This document shows, piece after piece, positions 7,261 through 14,297 of a DNA stretch of 17,168 bases. How positions within the stretch are numbered: the first letter of the stretch is position 1; every line of letters begins with the position of its first letter. The position numbers and the translations under genes were made by a program. The DNA is from BRH-c25 sp035417425 (lineage in GTDB: Bacteria > Bacillota > Clostridia > Lutisporales > Lutisporaceae). The notes below the pieces were generated by a model. It saw only the letters and a list, made by a program, of their open reading frames with translations. It made no database searches and was not told the DNA's origin. Where the stretch lies: NCBI GenBank assembly GCA_035417425.1, contig DAOLPD010000054.1, forward strand, positions 1 to 17,168. Direction: 5' to 3'.

Positions 7261-7344
7261 TGATGCATCGTAGGAGTATTGCAAAATATAAGTGTTATTT
7301 ATTTAACAAAAATTTCTTGGAGAGATTGAAATACAAATATTATA

Positions 7345-7358
7345 TATATGCGCATATA
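7345..7358. promoter_or_regulatory. 14-base perfect palindrome upstream of the symporter gene
   Basis: TATATGCGCATATA is its own reverse complement. It stands in the 211-base AT-rich gap between pyrE and the symporter gene, about 65 bases before the candidate -35 box. This could be an operator or merely an AT-rich coincidence; no known regulator consensus is recognised. The rest of the gap (7261-7344) holds nothing I can name; weak hairpins there lack a T tract. Confidence 0.3.
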
Positions 7359-7410
7359 ATGTATGATTTATATGTAAATATATAATATCTCAAAAAATGT
7401 ATAATGATTG

Positions 7411-7439
7411 TTGAATTTTTTGAAAAATCAATGTATTAT
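7411..7439 (+). promoter_or_regulatory. Candidate promoter of the SNF symporter gene
   Basis: TTGAAT (7411-7416) and TATTAT (7434-7439) are separated by 17 bases, in very AT-rich DNA, 33 bases before the ATG. An imperfect inverted repeat (TTGAATTTTT / AAAAATCAA, 7411-7431) covers the -35 box and spacer and could be an operator. Alternative AT-rich -10 boxes nearby mean the exact position is uncertain. Confidence 0.5.
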
Positions 7440-7471
7440 ATTATTAATATAACAAAAAGGAGGTTTAATTA

Positions 7472-8878
7472 ATGACTGAAAAAAGAGAAACTTGGGGATC
7501 TCGGTTTGGATTTCTTATGGCAGCTGCAGGTTCAGCTGTAGGGCTTGGTAACATCTGGAGATTCCCATACCTAACCGGTATGAACGGTGGTGCAGCTTTT
7601 ATTTTTATTTATTTAGGTTGTGTAGCACTTATCGGACTTTGTATTATGACCGCCGAGTTTGCCGTAGGTAGAAGAAGTGGCCTTGCAGCAGTCGGCGCAT
7701 ACAAAAAAGTCAGCGACAGATGGACTTTTGCCGGTGCATTGGGAGTTCTAAGCGGATTCTTCATTATGGGATTTTATCCGGTAGTTGGCGGATGGGCGAT
7801 GGCTTATATCGCAAAATCCTTTACAGGACTGTTGGCTGCACCCGAAGCAATAGGGGATGCATTTGGCGCCTTTATAACAGCACCTGTTGAGCCGCTCGTA
7901 TGGATGGTAATTTACCTGATAATTAATGTATTGATTGTTGCAAAAGGAATTCAAAGCGGTATTGAAGCAGCCGGTAAGGTTATGATGCCTCTGTTGTATG
8001 TGCTTTTGTTAGCAATTATTTTCAGAACTACCAGTCTTCCAGGTGCAGGTGAGGGACTCAAGTTCCTGTTTACACCTGACTTTTCCAAGGTAACAGGCCA
8101 GACCTTCCTGGCAGCATTAGGGCAGGCATTCTTCTCACTAAGCCTTGGCATGGGCTGCATGATTACATACGGAAGCTATCTGAACAAAGAAGAAAAGCTG
8201 CCGCAAAATGCTTTGATTGTAACCACTATGGATACAAGCGTTGCTCTTTTGGCTGCTGTTGCAATATTCCCGGCACTCTTTGCATTTGGAGTAGAACCGA
8301 CTGCAGGCCCAGGCCTTGTTTTCGTTGTAGTACCGCAGATATTTGCACAGATGGGCGGCTTAGGACCGATATTCTCAGCATTATTCTTCCTGCTTCTGTT
8401 TATTGCTGCTCTTACATCTTCGGTATCCCTGCTGGAGGTTGTTGTTGCATATTTGATTGACCAGCATAGAATGGAAAGAAAGAAAGCTGTTTACATTACT
8501 TCTGCAATCATGGCTGTAATGTGCATTCTTTCTTCACTGTCAATGGGAGTTATGTCAGGAGTTAAGATTCTTGGAGTCGGCTTCTTTGACTTCTTCGATA
8601 TACTCACTGACAAGATATTCCTGGCAATTGGCGGAGGCCTCCTTGCAATTTGTGTAGGATGGTTCATGAATAAGGAAGATCTTAAGAATGAGCTTACAAA
8701 CGGAGGAACAATAAGCTTCCCGGCATTTGAACTCTGGTATAACCTTACAAAGTATGTAATACCAGTTGTTATAGCATGGATTGCATTTGCAGGTATTACC
8801 GCAATAGCACAAAAAGGCTTGATGATATTTGGAATCTTGGTTATCGTAGTGCTTGCGCTTTTCTCCAAGAAGCTTTAA
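7472..8878 (+). CDS. Sodium-dependent amino-acid symporter, SNF/NSS (LeuT-type) family
   Basis: Proteins of this family take up amino acids or related amines with sodium. The 468-residue product begins with the hallmark first helix, GSAVGLGNIWRFPYLTG at about 20-36, whose unwound middle binds substrate and Na+, followed by NGGAAF. The sixth-helix block FFSLSLGMGCMITYGSYL is also present, as is the TSSVSLLEV block of helix 8. About eleven hydrophobic segments can be traced, as in bacterial MhsT/Tyt1 rather than 12-helix LeuT; the count is by eye. Substrate cannot be told. AAGGAGG lies 10 bases before the ATG. It has its own promoter and terminator, so is probably a single-gene unit. Eight of its nine arginines are AGA and none AGG, unlike the AGG-rich pyr genes, suggesting high expression or a different history. 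Confidence 0.93.
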   Translation: MTEKRETWGSRFGFLMAAAGSAVGLGNIWRFPYLTGMNGGAAFIFIYLGCVALIGLCIMTAEFAVGRRSGLAAVGAYKKVSDRWTFAGALGVLSGFFIMGFYPVVGGWAMAYIAKSFTGLLAAPEAIGDAFGAFITAPVEPLVWMVIYLIINVLIVAKGIQSGIEAAGKVMMPLLYVLLLAIIFRTTSLPGAGEGLKFLFTPDFSKVTGQTFLAALGQAFFSLSLGMGCMITYGSYLNKEEKLPQNALIVTTMDTSVALLAAVAIFPALFAFGVEPTAGPGLVFVVVPQIFAQMGGLGPIFSALFFLLLFIAALTSSVSLLEVVVAYLIDQHRMERKKAVYITSAIMAVMCILSSLSMGVMSGVKILGVGFFDFFDILTDKIFLAIGGGLLAICVGWFMNKEDLKNELTNGGTISFPAFELWYNLTKYVIPVVIAWIAFAGITAIAQKGLMIFGILVIVVLALFSKKL

Positions 8879-8897
8879 ATCTTAGTAATTATTATAT

Positions 8898-8936
8898 AAA
8901 AATAGAGCTGTTGCATATGCAGCAGCTCTATTTTTT
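8898..8936. terminator. Bidirectional terminator between the symporter gene and rqcH
   Basis: AAAAATAGAGCTGTTGC (8898-8914) pairs with GCAGCAGCTCTATTTTT (8919-8935): 17 pairs including one T.G, with an ATAT loop. T runs follow on the plus strand and, read on the minus strand, the complement of the A run gives a T tract too. It serves both convergent genes and contains the rqcH stop codon in one arm. Confidence 0.9.
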
Positions 8937-10685
8937 CATACTGTTTACCTTAGTTTCATCAGGTGTTATATACATCGTAAAGTAATTGTCATAGATTACC
9001 ATTCCGGGCTTGGCGCCGCCGGGCTTCTTAACATTCTTTCTTATGGTATAATCCACAGGTACCTTGGAGGACATCCTGCCTTTGCTGAAGAATGCCGCTA
9101 AATTCGCTGCTTCCTCCAGGGTGTTGTCGTCCACATCTCTTCCTTCAGTCTTTATCAGAACATGGGAACCGGGAATATCTTTTGTATGAAGCCATATATC
9201 ATGGCTTGCAGCAAATTTTAGTGTAAGATAGTCGTTCTGCAGATTATTCTTCCCGACAAATATTTCAAAACCTGAAGAGGAAACAAAACGCATAGGTATC
9301 GAGGTTTTTTTCGCCTGCTTGCCCTTTGCTGTCCTTCTTCTTAAATAGCCTTGTTCCGCCAGTTCTGCCCTGATTTCTTCCAATTCCAGCTCTTCTGTGC
9401 ATTTGCTCAGGTTATCAAGCTGGGTTTCCAGATACATTATCTCTTGTTTGTTTTCTTCAAGCTGATACCTTATCTTGATTACTGCATTTTTAGACTTGTT
9501 GTAGTGCTTGTAATACTTCTGGGCGTTTTCTGAGGGGGAAAGACGGATATCCATAGGAATATCAACATATTCGCTCTCTGAGGAGTAGTAATTCTGAAGC
9601 CTTGCCTTTTCTTCGCCTCTTTGAAGATAATATATGTTTGACATAATGAGATCGCCATATATCTTGAATTTTTCTGAATCAGCGGCTTCCTGAAGTTCTC
9701 CGTTCAGCCTTTCAAGCTTCTTGTAGCAGCGTTCCAGTCTGTTGGAAATAATTCTATATATATCTCCTGATTTTTGTTTAATTCTGTCCTTTTGATCCTT
9801 CTCATGATAGAACCTTTCAACTGCCTCACTCATTCCTTGGAATTCCTGCTTCTCTAAGTTTCTGTATATTTCAAGGTCAAAGCAGTGAAAATCCGCAGCT
9901 TTGCCGTCCTTGTACACTATATTCGGTTTAAAGGCCGCTGTGTTTACTTTCTTTCGGAACATTGAAAATGAGAGAAACAGCTCTTCAATCAGTTCATCGC
10001 TGCATTGCTTAAGGTCTGTATCACTGTCACAATTTGCCCTTGTGCAGATATCCCTTGCAAGCACGGAGCTGATGCCATTAAATTTGTTGGTCAGGTACTT
10101 TTCAGCCTTTATACTGCCCGGAGTATTTTTAATACATTCAATGAAGCTTTCCTTTGTGGCTTTAGTGGGATCAGATTTGCCAGCCGAGGGAGGGTATTCG
10201 TAGTATCCTCCCGGCAATATTTCTCTTACGCTGCTTATTTCGAAGCTTATTCTTTTGATGCTGTCTATTATTCTGCCGGTGGTTTTGTCAATAAATATGA
10301 TGTTGCTGTGACGCCCCATTATTTCTGCTATAAGGGTTTTGTGCGTACTGTAACCCATTTCGTCTGCGGAATCTATATCTATTTCAATAATTCTTTCAAA
10401 TTCAGGCTGCCTGATTGACACTATACGCCCTCCTATAAGATGCTTTCTTAGCAGCATGCAAAAGGAAGGGGGAGATGCAGGATTGGATTTGTTCTCTTCG
10501 GTAAGATGTACTCTTGGATAGGTGGAGCTGGCGCTTAACAAAAGCTTGAAGCTGTCTCCATAGCCCCTGACATTTATTATTAACTCGTCCTTTTCAGGCT
10601 GATATACTTTTTCTATTTTTCCATTCAGCAGCTTATTCTGCAGCTCATGCACAATTGAGCTGACCACCGAACCGTCGAAAGGCAT
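8928..10685 (-). CDS. rqcH: Ribosome quality control protein RqcH (NFACT / FbpA family)
   Basis: RqcH binds the 50S subunit carrying a stalled peptidyl-tRNA and, with charged tRNA-Ala, adds an alanine tail that marks the peptide for proteolysis. Many members are still named fibronectin-binding protein. The 585-residue product has the NFACT-N domain (about 1-165; MPFDGSVVSSIVHEL start, EIMGRHSNIIFID at 121-133), a helix-hairpin-helix region near 198-215, a long charged coiled-coil region (about 285-445) and the C-terminal NFACT-R domain (about 465-575; VGKNNLQNDYLTLK and DIWLHTKDIPGSH). Where the B. subtilis protein is known to need Asp97 and Arg98, this one has Glu97-Arg98. AGGAGGTG lies 5 bases before the ATG. 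It stands alone on the minus strand. Confidence 0.93.
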   Translation of the reverse strand: MPFDGSVVSSIVHELQNKLLNGKIEKVYQPEKDELIINVRGYGDSFKLLLSASSTYPRVHLTEENKSNPASPPSFCMLLRKHLIGGRIVSIRQPEFERIIEIDIDSADEMGYSTHKTLIAEIMGRHSNIIFIDKTTGRIIDSIKRISFEISSVREILPGGYYEYPPSAGKSDPTKATKESFIECIKNTPGSIKAEKYLTNKFNGISSVLARDICTRANCDSDTDLKQCSDELIEELFLSFSMFRKKVNTAAFKPNIVYKDGKAADFHCFDLEIYRNLEKQEFQGMSEAVERFYHEKDQKDRIKQKSGDIYRIISNRLERCYKKLERLNGELQEAADSEKFKIYGDLIMSNIYYLQRGEEKARLQNYYSSESEYVDIPMDIRLSPSENAQKYYKHYNKSKNAVIKIRYQLEENKQEIMYLETQLDNLSKCTEELELEEIRAELAEQGYLRRRTAKGKQAKKTSIPMRFVSSSGFEIFVGKNNLQNDYLTLKFAASHDIWLHTKDIPGSHVLIKTEGRDVDDNTLEEAANLAAFFSKGRMSSKVPVDYTIRKNVKKPGGAKPGMVIYDNYFTMYITPDETKVNSMKK

Positions 10686-10724
10686 AAAAACACCTCCTAT
10701 TCACTCCATTGGGTTCATTTAAAT

Positions 10725-10733
10725 ATTATATCA
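10725..10733 (-). promoter_or_regulatory. Extended -10 promoter of rqcH
   Basis: Read on the minus strand, 10733-10725 is TGATATAAT: a perfect TATAAT with the TGn extension. The -35 position holds only a weak match (TAGTAA), which fits an extended -10 promoter. The leader to the rqcH ATG would be about 33 bases. Confidence 0.6.
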
Positions 10734-10758
10734 CTTGAGCCGCTTATTTACTATTAAT

Positions 10759-10770
10759 AAACATATGTTT
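10759..10770. promoter_or_regulatory. 12-base perfect palindrome between the divergent promoters
   Basis: AAACATATGTTT is its own reverse complement and lies about 26 bases upstream of the rqcH -10 box, where a regulator of rqcH could bind. No known consensus is recognised, so this is only a candidate operator. Confidence 0.3.
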
Positions 10771-10779
10771 GCACAAAAT

Positions 10780-10872
10780 AAGAATAATGCGACACAACTA
10801 TAAGTGTGCCCTGCTATACTATACAAGCTCTTGCTTGGTTATGCAGACTTATACCTGCGTCGCATTCTTCTT
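10780..10872. repeat. 93-base imperfect inverted repeat / possible structured RNA or repeat element
   Basis: The outer arms AAGAATAATGCGAC (10780-10793) and GTCGCATTCTTCTT (10859-10872) pair at 13 of 14 positions. Inside them TATAAGT (10799-10805) pairs with ACTTATA (10847-10853), CTGC (10811-10814) with GCAG (10843-10846), and CAAGC with GCTTG around a TCTT loop (10824-10837). That gives about 29 nested pairs. It lies outside both predicted transcripts, and I see no good promoter or T tract for it, so it may be a small RNA or a palindromic DNA element. Confidence 0.5.
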
Positions 10873-10977
10873 CTCATCCGACATCTAAGTGCAGTTGACG
10901 ATAATTAACGAATTTATCAGAAAATAGGAGCATTATTAAGGAAATCAAAAAAAACAAAATTTTTAGCGTAATATATG

Positions 10978-11004
10978 TTTACAAACAAGTTTATATGTTA
11001 TAAT
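10978..11004 (+). promoter_or_regulatory. Promoter of the yicC-remA-gmk-rpoZ-coaBC-priA cluster
   Basis: TATAAT at 10999-11004 is preceded by TGT, giving a perfect extended -10 (TGTTATAAT), with TTTACA at 10978-10983 as a -35 box. The spacer is 15 bases, short, but the extended -10 makes up for it. The transcript would start near 11011, about 63 bases before the chosen yicC start. Confidence 0.65.
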
Positions 11005-11073
11005 AATTCCAAAATGCAACTAAAATATATAAAATGTCCGGATATACAACAGCGAAACGGAAGGATGATGAGT

Positions 11074-11949
11074 TTGATAAAGAGCATGACGGGCTTTGGA
11101 AGGGGAGAATTCACACAGTGTACCAGCACTTTTTCCGTTGATGTAAGGTCGGTAAATCACAGATACTGTGATGTGTCTGTAAGAATGCCAAGATCAATGT
11201 CCGCATTGGAGGAGAAGGTAAGAGAATTCGTCAGCGAAAGGATCAGCAGGGGTAAGGTGGATGTGTACATAAACTATAGTACTTTCGGGCAGAACGCACG
11301 GGTAAAGCTTGACACCAACCTTGCAAAGGCATATGTGGATTCGCTTAATACACTGAAAGAGATATTTGAAATAAATGATGATATTAATTTATCGTTGCTT
11401 TCAAGATTCCCCGATATTATGGCTTTGGAGACTGTTGAGCAGGATATGGAAGAACTCTGGCTGATTCTCAAAGACGCATTGGAAATGGCCTTCAATGCAT
11501 TGGTGGAAATGAGAAAGCGGGAGGGCGAAAGACTTAAGAATGACCTCTTGGAAAAAGTCGCAGTTATAAAGGATTATGTAGAAGGCATAAAGGAAAAATC
11601 ATCTGGTATAGTTGATGAATATAAGAATAAGCTATATGATAGAATACAGGAACTGATAAAAGATATTCCCATTGACGAAAACAGGCTCCTGACCGAAGTC
11701 GCTATTTTCGCAGACAAGGCAAGTATTGATGAAGAGTTAGTCAGGCTTGAAAGTCATATGGATCAGTTCAGGAAAGCACTTAACTTCAACGGGCCTGTCG
11801 GCAAGAAACTGGATTTCATAATACAGGAGATGAACAGAGAAGTTAACACCATTGGTTCAAAAATTACCGATTTGGAAATATTGAATAATGTGATAAGCAT
11901 AAAGACTGAAATTGAAAAAATAAGAGAGCAAGTACAAAATATAGAATAA
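11074..11949 (+). CDS. yicC: YicC/YloC-family endoribonuclease
   Basis: Members of this family are endoribonucleases or RNA-decay adaptors; E. coli YicC has been linked to small-RNA degradation and B. subtilis YloC to RNA cleavage. With the TTG at 11074 the product has 291 residues, the usual length, and begins at the family's IKSMTGFGRGE. The N-terminal domain shows VDVRSVNHRYCDVSVRMP; the C-terminal DUF1732 domain shows RLESHMDQF, GKKLDFIIQEMNREVNTIGSK and the closing KIREQVQN. The TTG has AAGGA 8 bases upstream, while ATG codons at 11065 and 11068 are too close to that ribosome site and would add two or three residues; the open frame back to 10975 precedes the promoter. It leads the cluster, 13 bases before remA, the same order as in B. 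subtilis. Confidence 0.92.
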   Translation: MIKSMTGFGRGEFTQCTSTFSVDVRSVNHRYCDVSVRMPRSMSALEEKVREFVSERISRGKVDVYINYSTFGQNARVKLDTNLAKAYVDSLNTLKEIFEINDDINLSLLSRFPDIMALETVEQDMEELWLILKDALEMAFNALVEMRKREGERLKNDLLEKVAVIKDYVEGIKEKSSGIVDEYKNKLYDRIQELIKDIPIDENRLLTEVAIFADKASIDEELVRLESHMDQFRKALNFNGPVGKKLDFIIQEMNREVNTIGSKITDLEILNNVISIKTEIEKIREQVQNIE

Positions 11950-11962
11950 ACGGAGGGTTAAA

Positions 11963-12241
11963 ATGGGTATCAAGCTTATAAACATAGGATTCGGCAATAT
12001 TGTATCGGCAAACAGATTGGTTGCAATAGTAAGTCCTGAATCAGCTCCAATCAAGAGGATAATACAGGAGGCAAGGGACAGAGGTATGCTTATTGATGCT
12101 ACATACGGCAGAAGGACAAGAGCTGTAATAATAACCGACAGTGACCATATAATTCTTTCTGCAGTGCAGCCTGAAACTGTTGCACACAGGCTTGTGGACC
12201 GCGAAGCAGAAGACAATGAAGAGGTTATGGCCGAGGAATAA
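11963..12241 (+). CDS. remA: RemA-family extracellular matrix regulator (DUF370)
   Basis: In B. subtilis RemA is a DNA-binding activator of matrix and osmoprotection genes that binds as a ring-shaped oligomer. The 92-residue product has the family's conserved core: INIGFGNIV near 6-14, RLVAIVSPESAPIKR near 18-32, DATYGRRTRAVIITDS near 45-60 and HIILSAVQPETVAHR near 62-76, followed by an acidic tail. CGGAGGG lies 6 bases before the ATG. It stands between yicC and gmk, the conserved Firmicutes position. In clostridia its targets are not established, so a matrix role here is carried over from Bacillus. Confidence 0.95.
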   Translation: MGIKLINIGFGNIVSANRLVAIVSPESAPIKRIIQEARDRGMLIDATYGRRTRAVIITDSDHIILSAVQPETVAHRLVDREAEDNEEVMAEE

Positions 12242-12258
12242 AGAAGGGTAGGATAAAT

Positions 12259-12870
12259 ATGGAGAATAGGGGTCTGCTTATTGTTATTGCAGGGCCTTCA
12301 GGTGCAGGAAAAGGTACCATATGCAGAGAACTTCTTCGAAATTACGGCGAAAACCTTGAACTTTCTATTTCAGTTACAACCAGAAAGCCCAGAGATGGAG
12401 AAGCGGAAGGAGTTCATTACTTTTTCAGGGACATGGAAGAGTTTTTAAGAATGGTTGAGAATGGGGAACTCATAGAATTTGCAAAAGTACATGATAATTA
12501 TTATGGGACTCCCAAGAAATATGTCATGGAAAAGCTTGAGGAAGGAAAGAATGTAATACTGGAAATAGATGTGCAGGGTGCCATGAAGGTTAAAGACATT
12601 TTTAATGAAGCTGTTCTTATTTTTGTAATTCCGCCTACCTTTGCAGATTTGAAGAAAAGAATAGAAGGACGTGGGACAGAGACACAAAAAGATATTTGTA
12701 AAAGGCTGAAAAATGCTTATGATGAAATAAGCCATGCCGTTAATTATGATTATATTATAGTAAATGATGATATAAAGGATGCAGCAGAAAAGATAAACTG
12801 CATTCTTATTGCAGAAAAATGCAGATTGTCAAGATGTAATATAGATTTTGAGAAATTCAGGGAGGGATAA
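12259..12870 (+). CDS. gmk: Guanylate kinase
   Basis: Gmk phosphorylates GMP to GDP with ATP. The 203-residue product (normal length) has the P-loop GPSGAGKGT at 12-20, the GMP-binding SVTTRKPRDGE and GVHYFF region at about 37-55, IEFAKVHDNYYGTP in the next block, and EIDVQGAMKVK. The LID region carries RGTETQKDICKRL. AGGGTAGGA lies just before the ATG. The gene ends two bases before the rpoZ ATG; the rpoZ ribosome site GGAGGG is inside the last gmk codons, so the two are probably coupled. In some Firmicutes this enzyme is sensitive to (p)ppGpp; that cannot be judged here. Confidence 0.97.
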   Translation: MENRGLLIVIAGPSGAGKGTICRELLRNYGENLELSISVTTRKPRDGEAEGVHYFFRDMEEFLRMVENGELIEFAKVHDNYYGTPKKYVMEKLEEGKNVILEIDVQGAMKVKDIFNEAVLIFVIPPTFADLKKRIEGRGTETQKDICKRLKNAYDEISHAVNYDYIIVNDDIKDAAEKINCILIAEKCRLSRCNIDFEKFREG

Positions 12871-12871
12871 G

Positions 12872-13096
12872 ATGATATATCCTACTTTAGGGTCACTGCT
12901 GGATAAGGTTGATAGTAAATATACGCTTGTGGTTGCTGTTGCAAAAAGAGCCAGACAATTGGTAGATGGCCAGCCAAAGCTTACAAATGTGAATTCAAAT
13001 AAGCCGGTAACAATAGCAATAAATGAATTATATGAAAATAAGATTACCTATGAGAGAACAAAGCCGGTAAAAATATCGGGGGATCAAAATGCTTAG
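12872..13096 (+). CDS. rpoZ: RNA polymerase omega subunit
   Basis: Omega helps fold and hold the beta-prime subunit in RNA polymerase. The 74-residue product has the expected small size. It shows IYPTLGSLLDKV at the start, the conserved SKYTLVVAVAKRARQL at 15-30, and PVTIAINELYENKITY near 49-64. The frame is open further upstream from an ATG at 12848, but that lies within gmk and has no ribosome site; the ATG at 12872 has GGAGGGATAAG directly before it. It overlaps coaBC by 8 bases (ATGCTTAG). It follows gmk, as in B. subtilis and E. coli. Confidence 0.94.
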   Translation: MIYPTLGSLLDKVDSKYTLVVAVAKRARQLVDGQPKLTNVNSNKPVTIAINELYENKITYERTKPVKISGDQNA

Positions 13097-14285
13097 CGGA
13101 AAGAAAATAGTTCTTGGTGTATCGGGCGGAATAGCAGTATATAAAGCCTGTGAGCTTGTAAGCAGGCTCAAGAAACTGAATGCGGATGTGCATGTCATAA
13201 TAACGGCTTCAGCTGCAAAATTTGTTACTCCCCTTACCTTCCAGTCCCTTTCATTAAACCAGGTGGCTGTTGATATGTTTGATACGCCGAACTACTGGGA
13301 GATAGAACATATATCCCTGGCCAAGCTGGCGGATGTAATTGTTATTGCTCCCGCAACCGCAAATATAATTGGAAAACTTGCAAATGGCATTGCGGATGAT
13401 ATGCTTTCCACCACCATCATGGCTACTAAGGCAAAGGTTCTGATTGCACCGGCGATGAATACCAATATGTACGAAAATCCTGTTCTTCAAAGGAATATCA
13501 AGCTTCTTTCGGAACTGGGATATATAATGATTCCGCCGACGGAGGGGCGCCTTGCCTGCGGTGATGTAGGGAAGGGAAAGATGGCTGAACCTGCTGTTAT
13601 TGAGAAATCAATTATTGATTTGCTGAACCCCGGGCAGGATATGGCAGGCAAAACTGTCCTTGTGACTGCGGGACCTACAAGAGAAGCTATTGACCCTGTA
13701 AGGTTCATATCCAACAATTCCACGGGGAAAATGGGATATGCAATAGCCAGGAAGGCAGCAGCCAGGGGAGCAAAGGTTTATTTGGTCTCCGGGCCAACGA
13801 ATCTTGATACGCCAATTGGGGTGGAAAGATATGATATCATATCCGCTGAGGAAATGTACAGCAAGGTCATGGAGCTTTTTCCCATGTGTGATATAGTAAT
13901 CAAGGCTGCTGCAGTAGCCGACTATGCGCCAATGACCGCATACAGCCAGAAGGTGAAGAAGTCGGGAAACCAGCTTGAACTGAAGCTTAAGAAAAATCCG
14001 GATATACTTTATGAGCTTGGCAAAATCAAAGGCAATAAAATACTTGTAGGCTTTGCCATGGAGACTGAAAACCTTGAAGAGAATGCCGCTGAAAAAGTAA
14101 AGAAAAAAAATCTGGATTTTATTGCAGCCAATGATTTGAACGAGGCAGGAGCGGGTTTCGCAGCGGAAACAAATGCGGTAAAGCTTATTGACAGGGAAGG
14201 AAATATCGAGAACATTCCTCTTAAAATGAAGGATGAGATTGCAGATATAATTCTTGATAGGATAGTAAATTTAAAGCGTACATAG
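13089..14285 (+). CDS. coaBC: Bifunctional phosphopantothenoylcysteine decarboxylase / phosphopantothenate-cysteine ligase
   Basis: CoaBC carries out two steps of coenzyme A synthesis: CoaB joins cysteine to 4'-phosphopantothenate and CoaC decarboxylates the product. The 398-residue protein has the FMN-dependent CoaC domain first (about 1-180), with GVSGGIAVYK at 10-19, catalytic His74 in EHISLAKLAD, PAMNTNMYENP at 121-131 and Cys157 in GRLACGDVGKGKM; these fit the known E. coli residues within one position. The CoaB domain (about 186-395) shows VTAGPTREAIDPVRFISN, STGKMGYA, AAVADYAP, LKKNPDIL and VGFAMET. The start codon lies inside rpoZ with GGGGG about 7 bases upstream. The stop codon lies in the loop of a hairpin. 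Confidence 0.97.
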   Translation: MLSGKKIVLGVSGGIAVYKACELVSRLKKLNADVHVIITASAAKFVTPLTFQSLSLNQVAVDMFDTPNYWEIEHISLAKLADVIVIAPATANIIGKLANGIADDMLSTTIMATKAKVLIAPAMNTNMYENPVLQRNIKLLSELGYIMIPPTEGRLACGDVGKGKMAEPAVIEKSIIDLLNPGQDMAGKTVLVTAGPTREAIDPVRFISNNSTGKMGYAIARKAAARGAKVYLVSGPTNLDTPIGVERYDIISAEEMYSKVMELFPMCDIVIKAAAVADYAPMTAYSQKVKKSGNQLELKLKKNPDILYELGKIKGNKILVGFAMETENLEENAAEKVKKKNLDFIAANDLNEAGAGFAAETNAVKLIDREGNIENIPLKMKDEIADIILDRIVNLKRT

Positions 14286-14297
14286 CAGTACGCTTTT
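14273..14297 (+). terminator. Hairpin over the coaBC stop codon, possible weak terminator
   Basis: AAAGCGTAC (14273-14281) and GTACGCTTT (14288-14296) form a perfect 9-pair stem with an ATAGCA loop that contains the stop codon. Only four T residues follow before AAG, so it would end transcription weakly or protect the coaBC RNA end. It is the only terminator-like structure I see inside the yicC-def cluster. Confidence 0.5.

Larger units (their letters stand above)
10686..11073. other. Divergent intergenic region between rqcH and yicC
   Basis: This 388-base non-coding stretch separates two divergent genes. It holds the rqcH ribosome site and promoter at its left end, a 12-base palindrome (10759-10770), a 93-base imperfect hairpin (10780-10872), about 100 bases in which I see nothing clear (10873-10977; only an isolated TTGACG at 10895 with no fitting -10), and the yicC promoter, leader and ribosome site at the right end. 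The frame that is open from 10975 through yicC begins upstream of that promoter and is not the real start. Confidence 0.8.

Noticed and set aside
7292..7320. Small hairpin TGTTA/TAACA after pyrE as a terminator
   Set aside because: Only five A/T-rich pairs, followed by A residues rather than T residues on the plus strand.
7203..7385. 60-codon frame overlapping the end of pyrE and running into the AT-rich gap
   Set aside because: It starts inside pyrE in another frame without a ribosome site, and its tail is an AT-rich string of Tyr, Ile and Asn codons, typical of non-coding DNA.
9901..10418. Plus-strand open frames of 100 and 137 codons inside rqcH
   Set aside because: They are antisense to a well-supported RqcH gene and show no conserved motif.
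10890..10925. TTGACG at 10895 as a -35 box of an extra promoter
   Set aside because: No acceptable -10 box stands 16-18 bases downstream.
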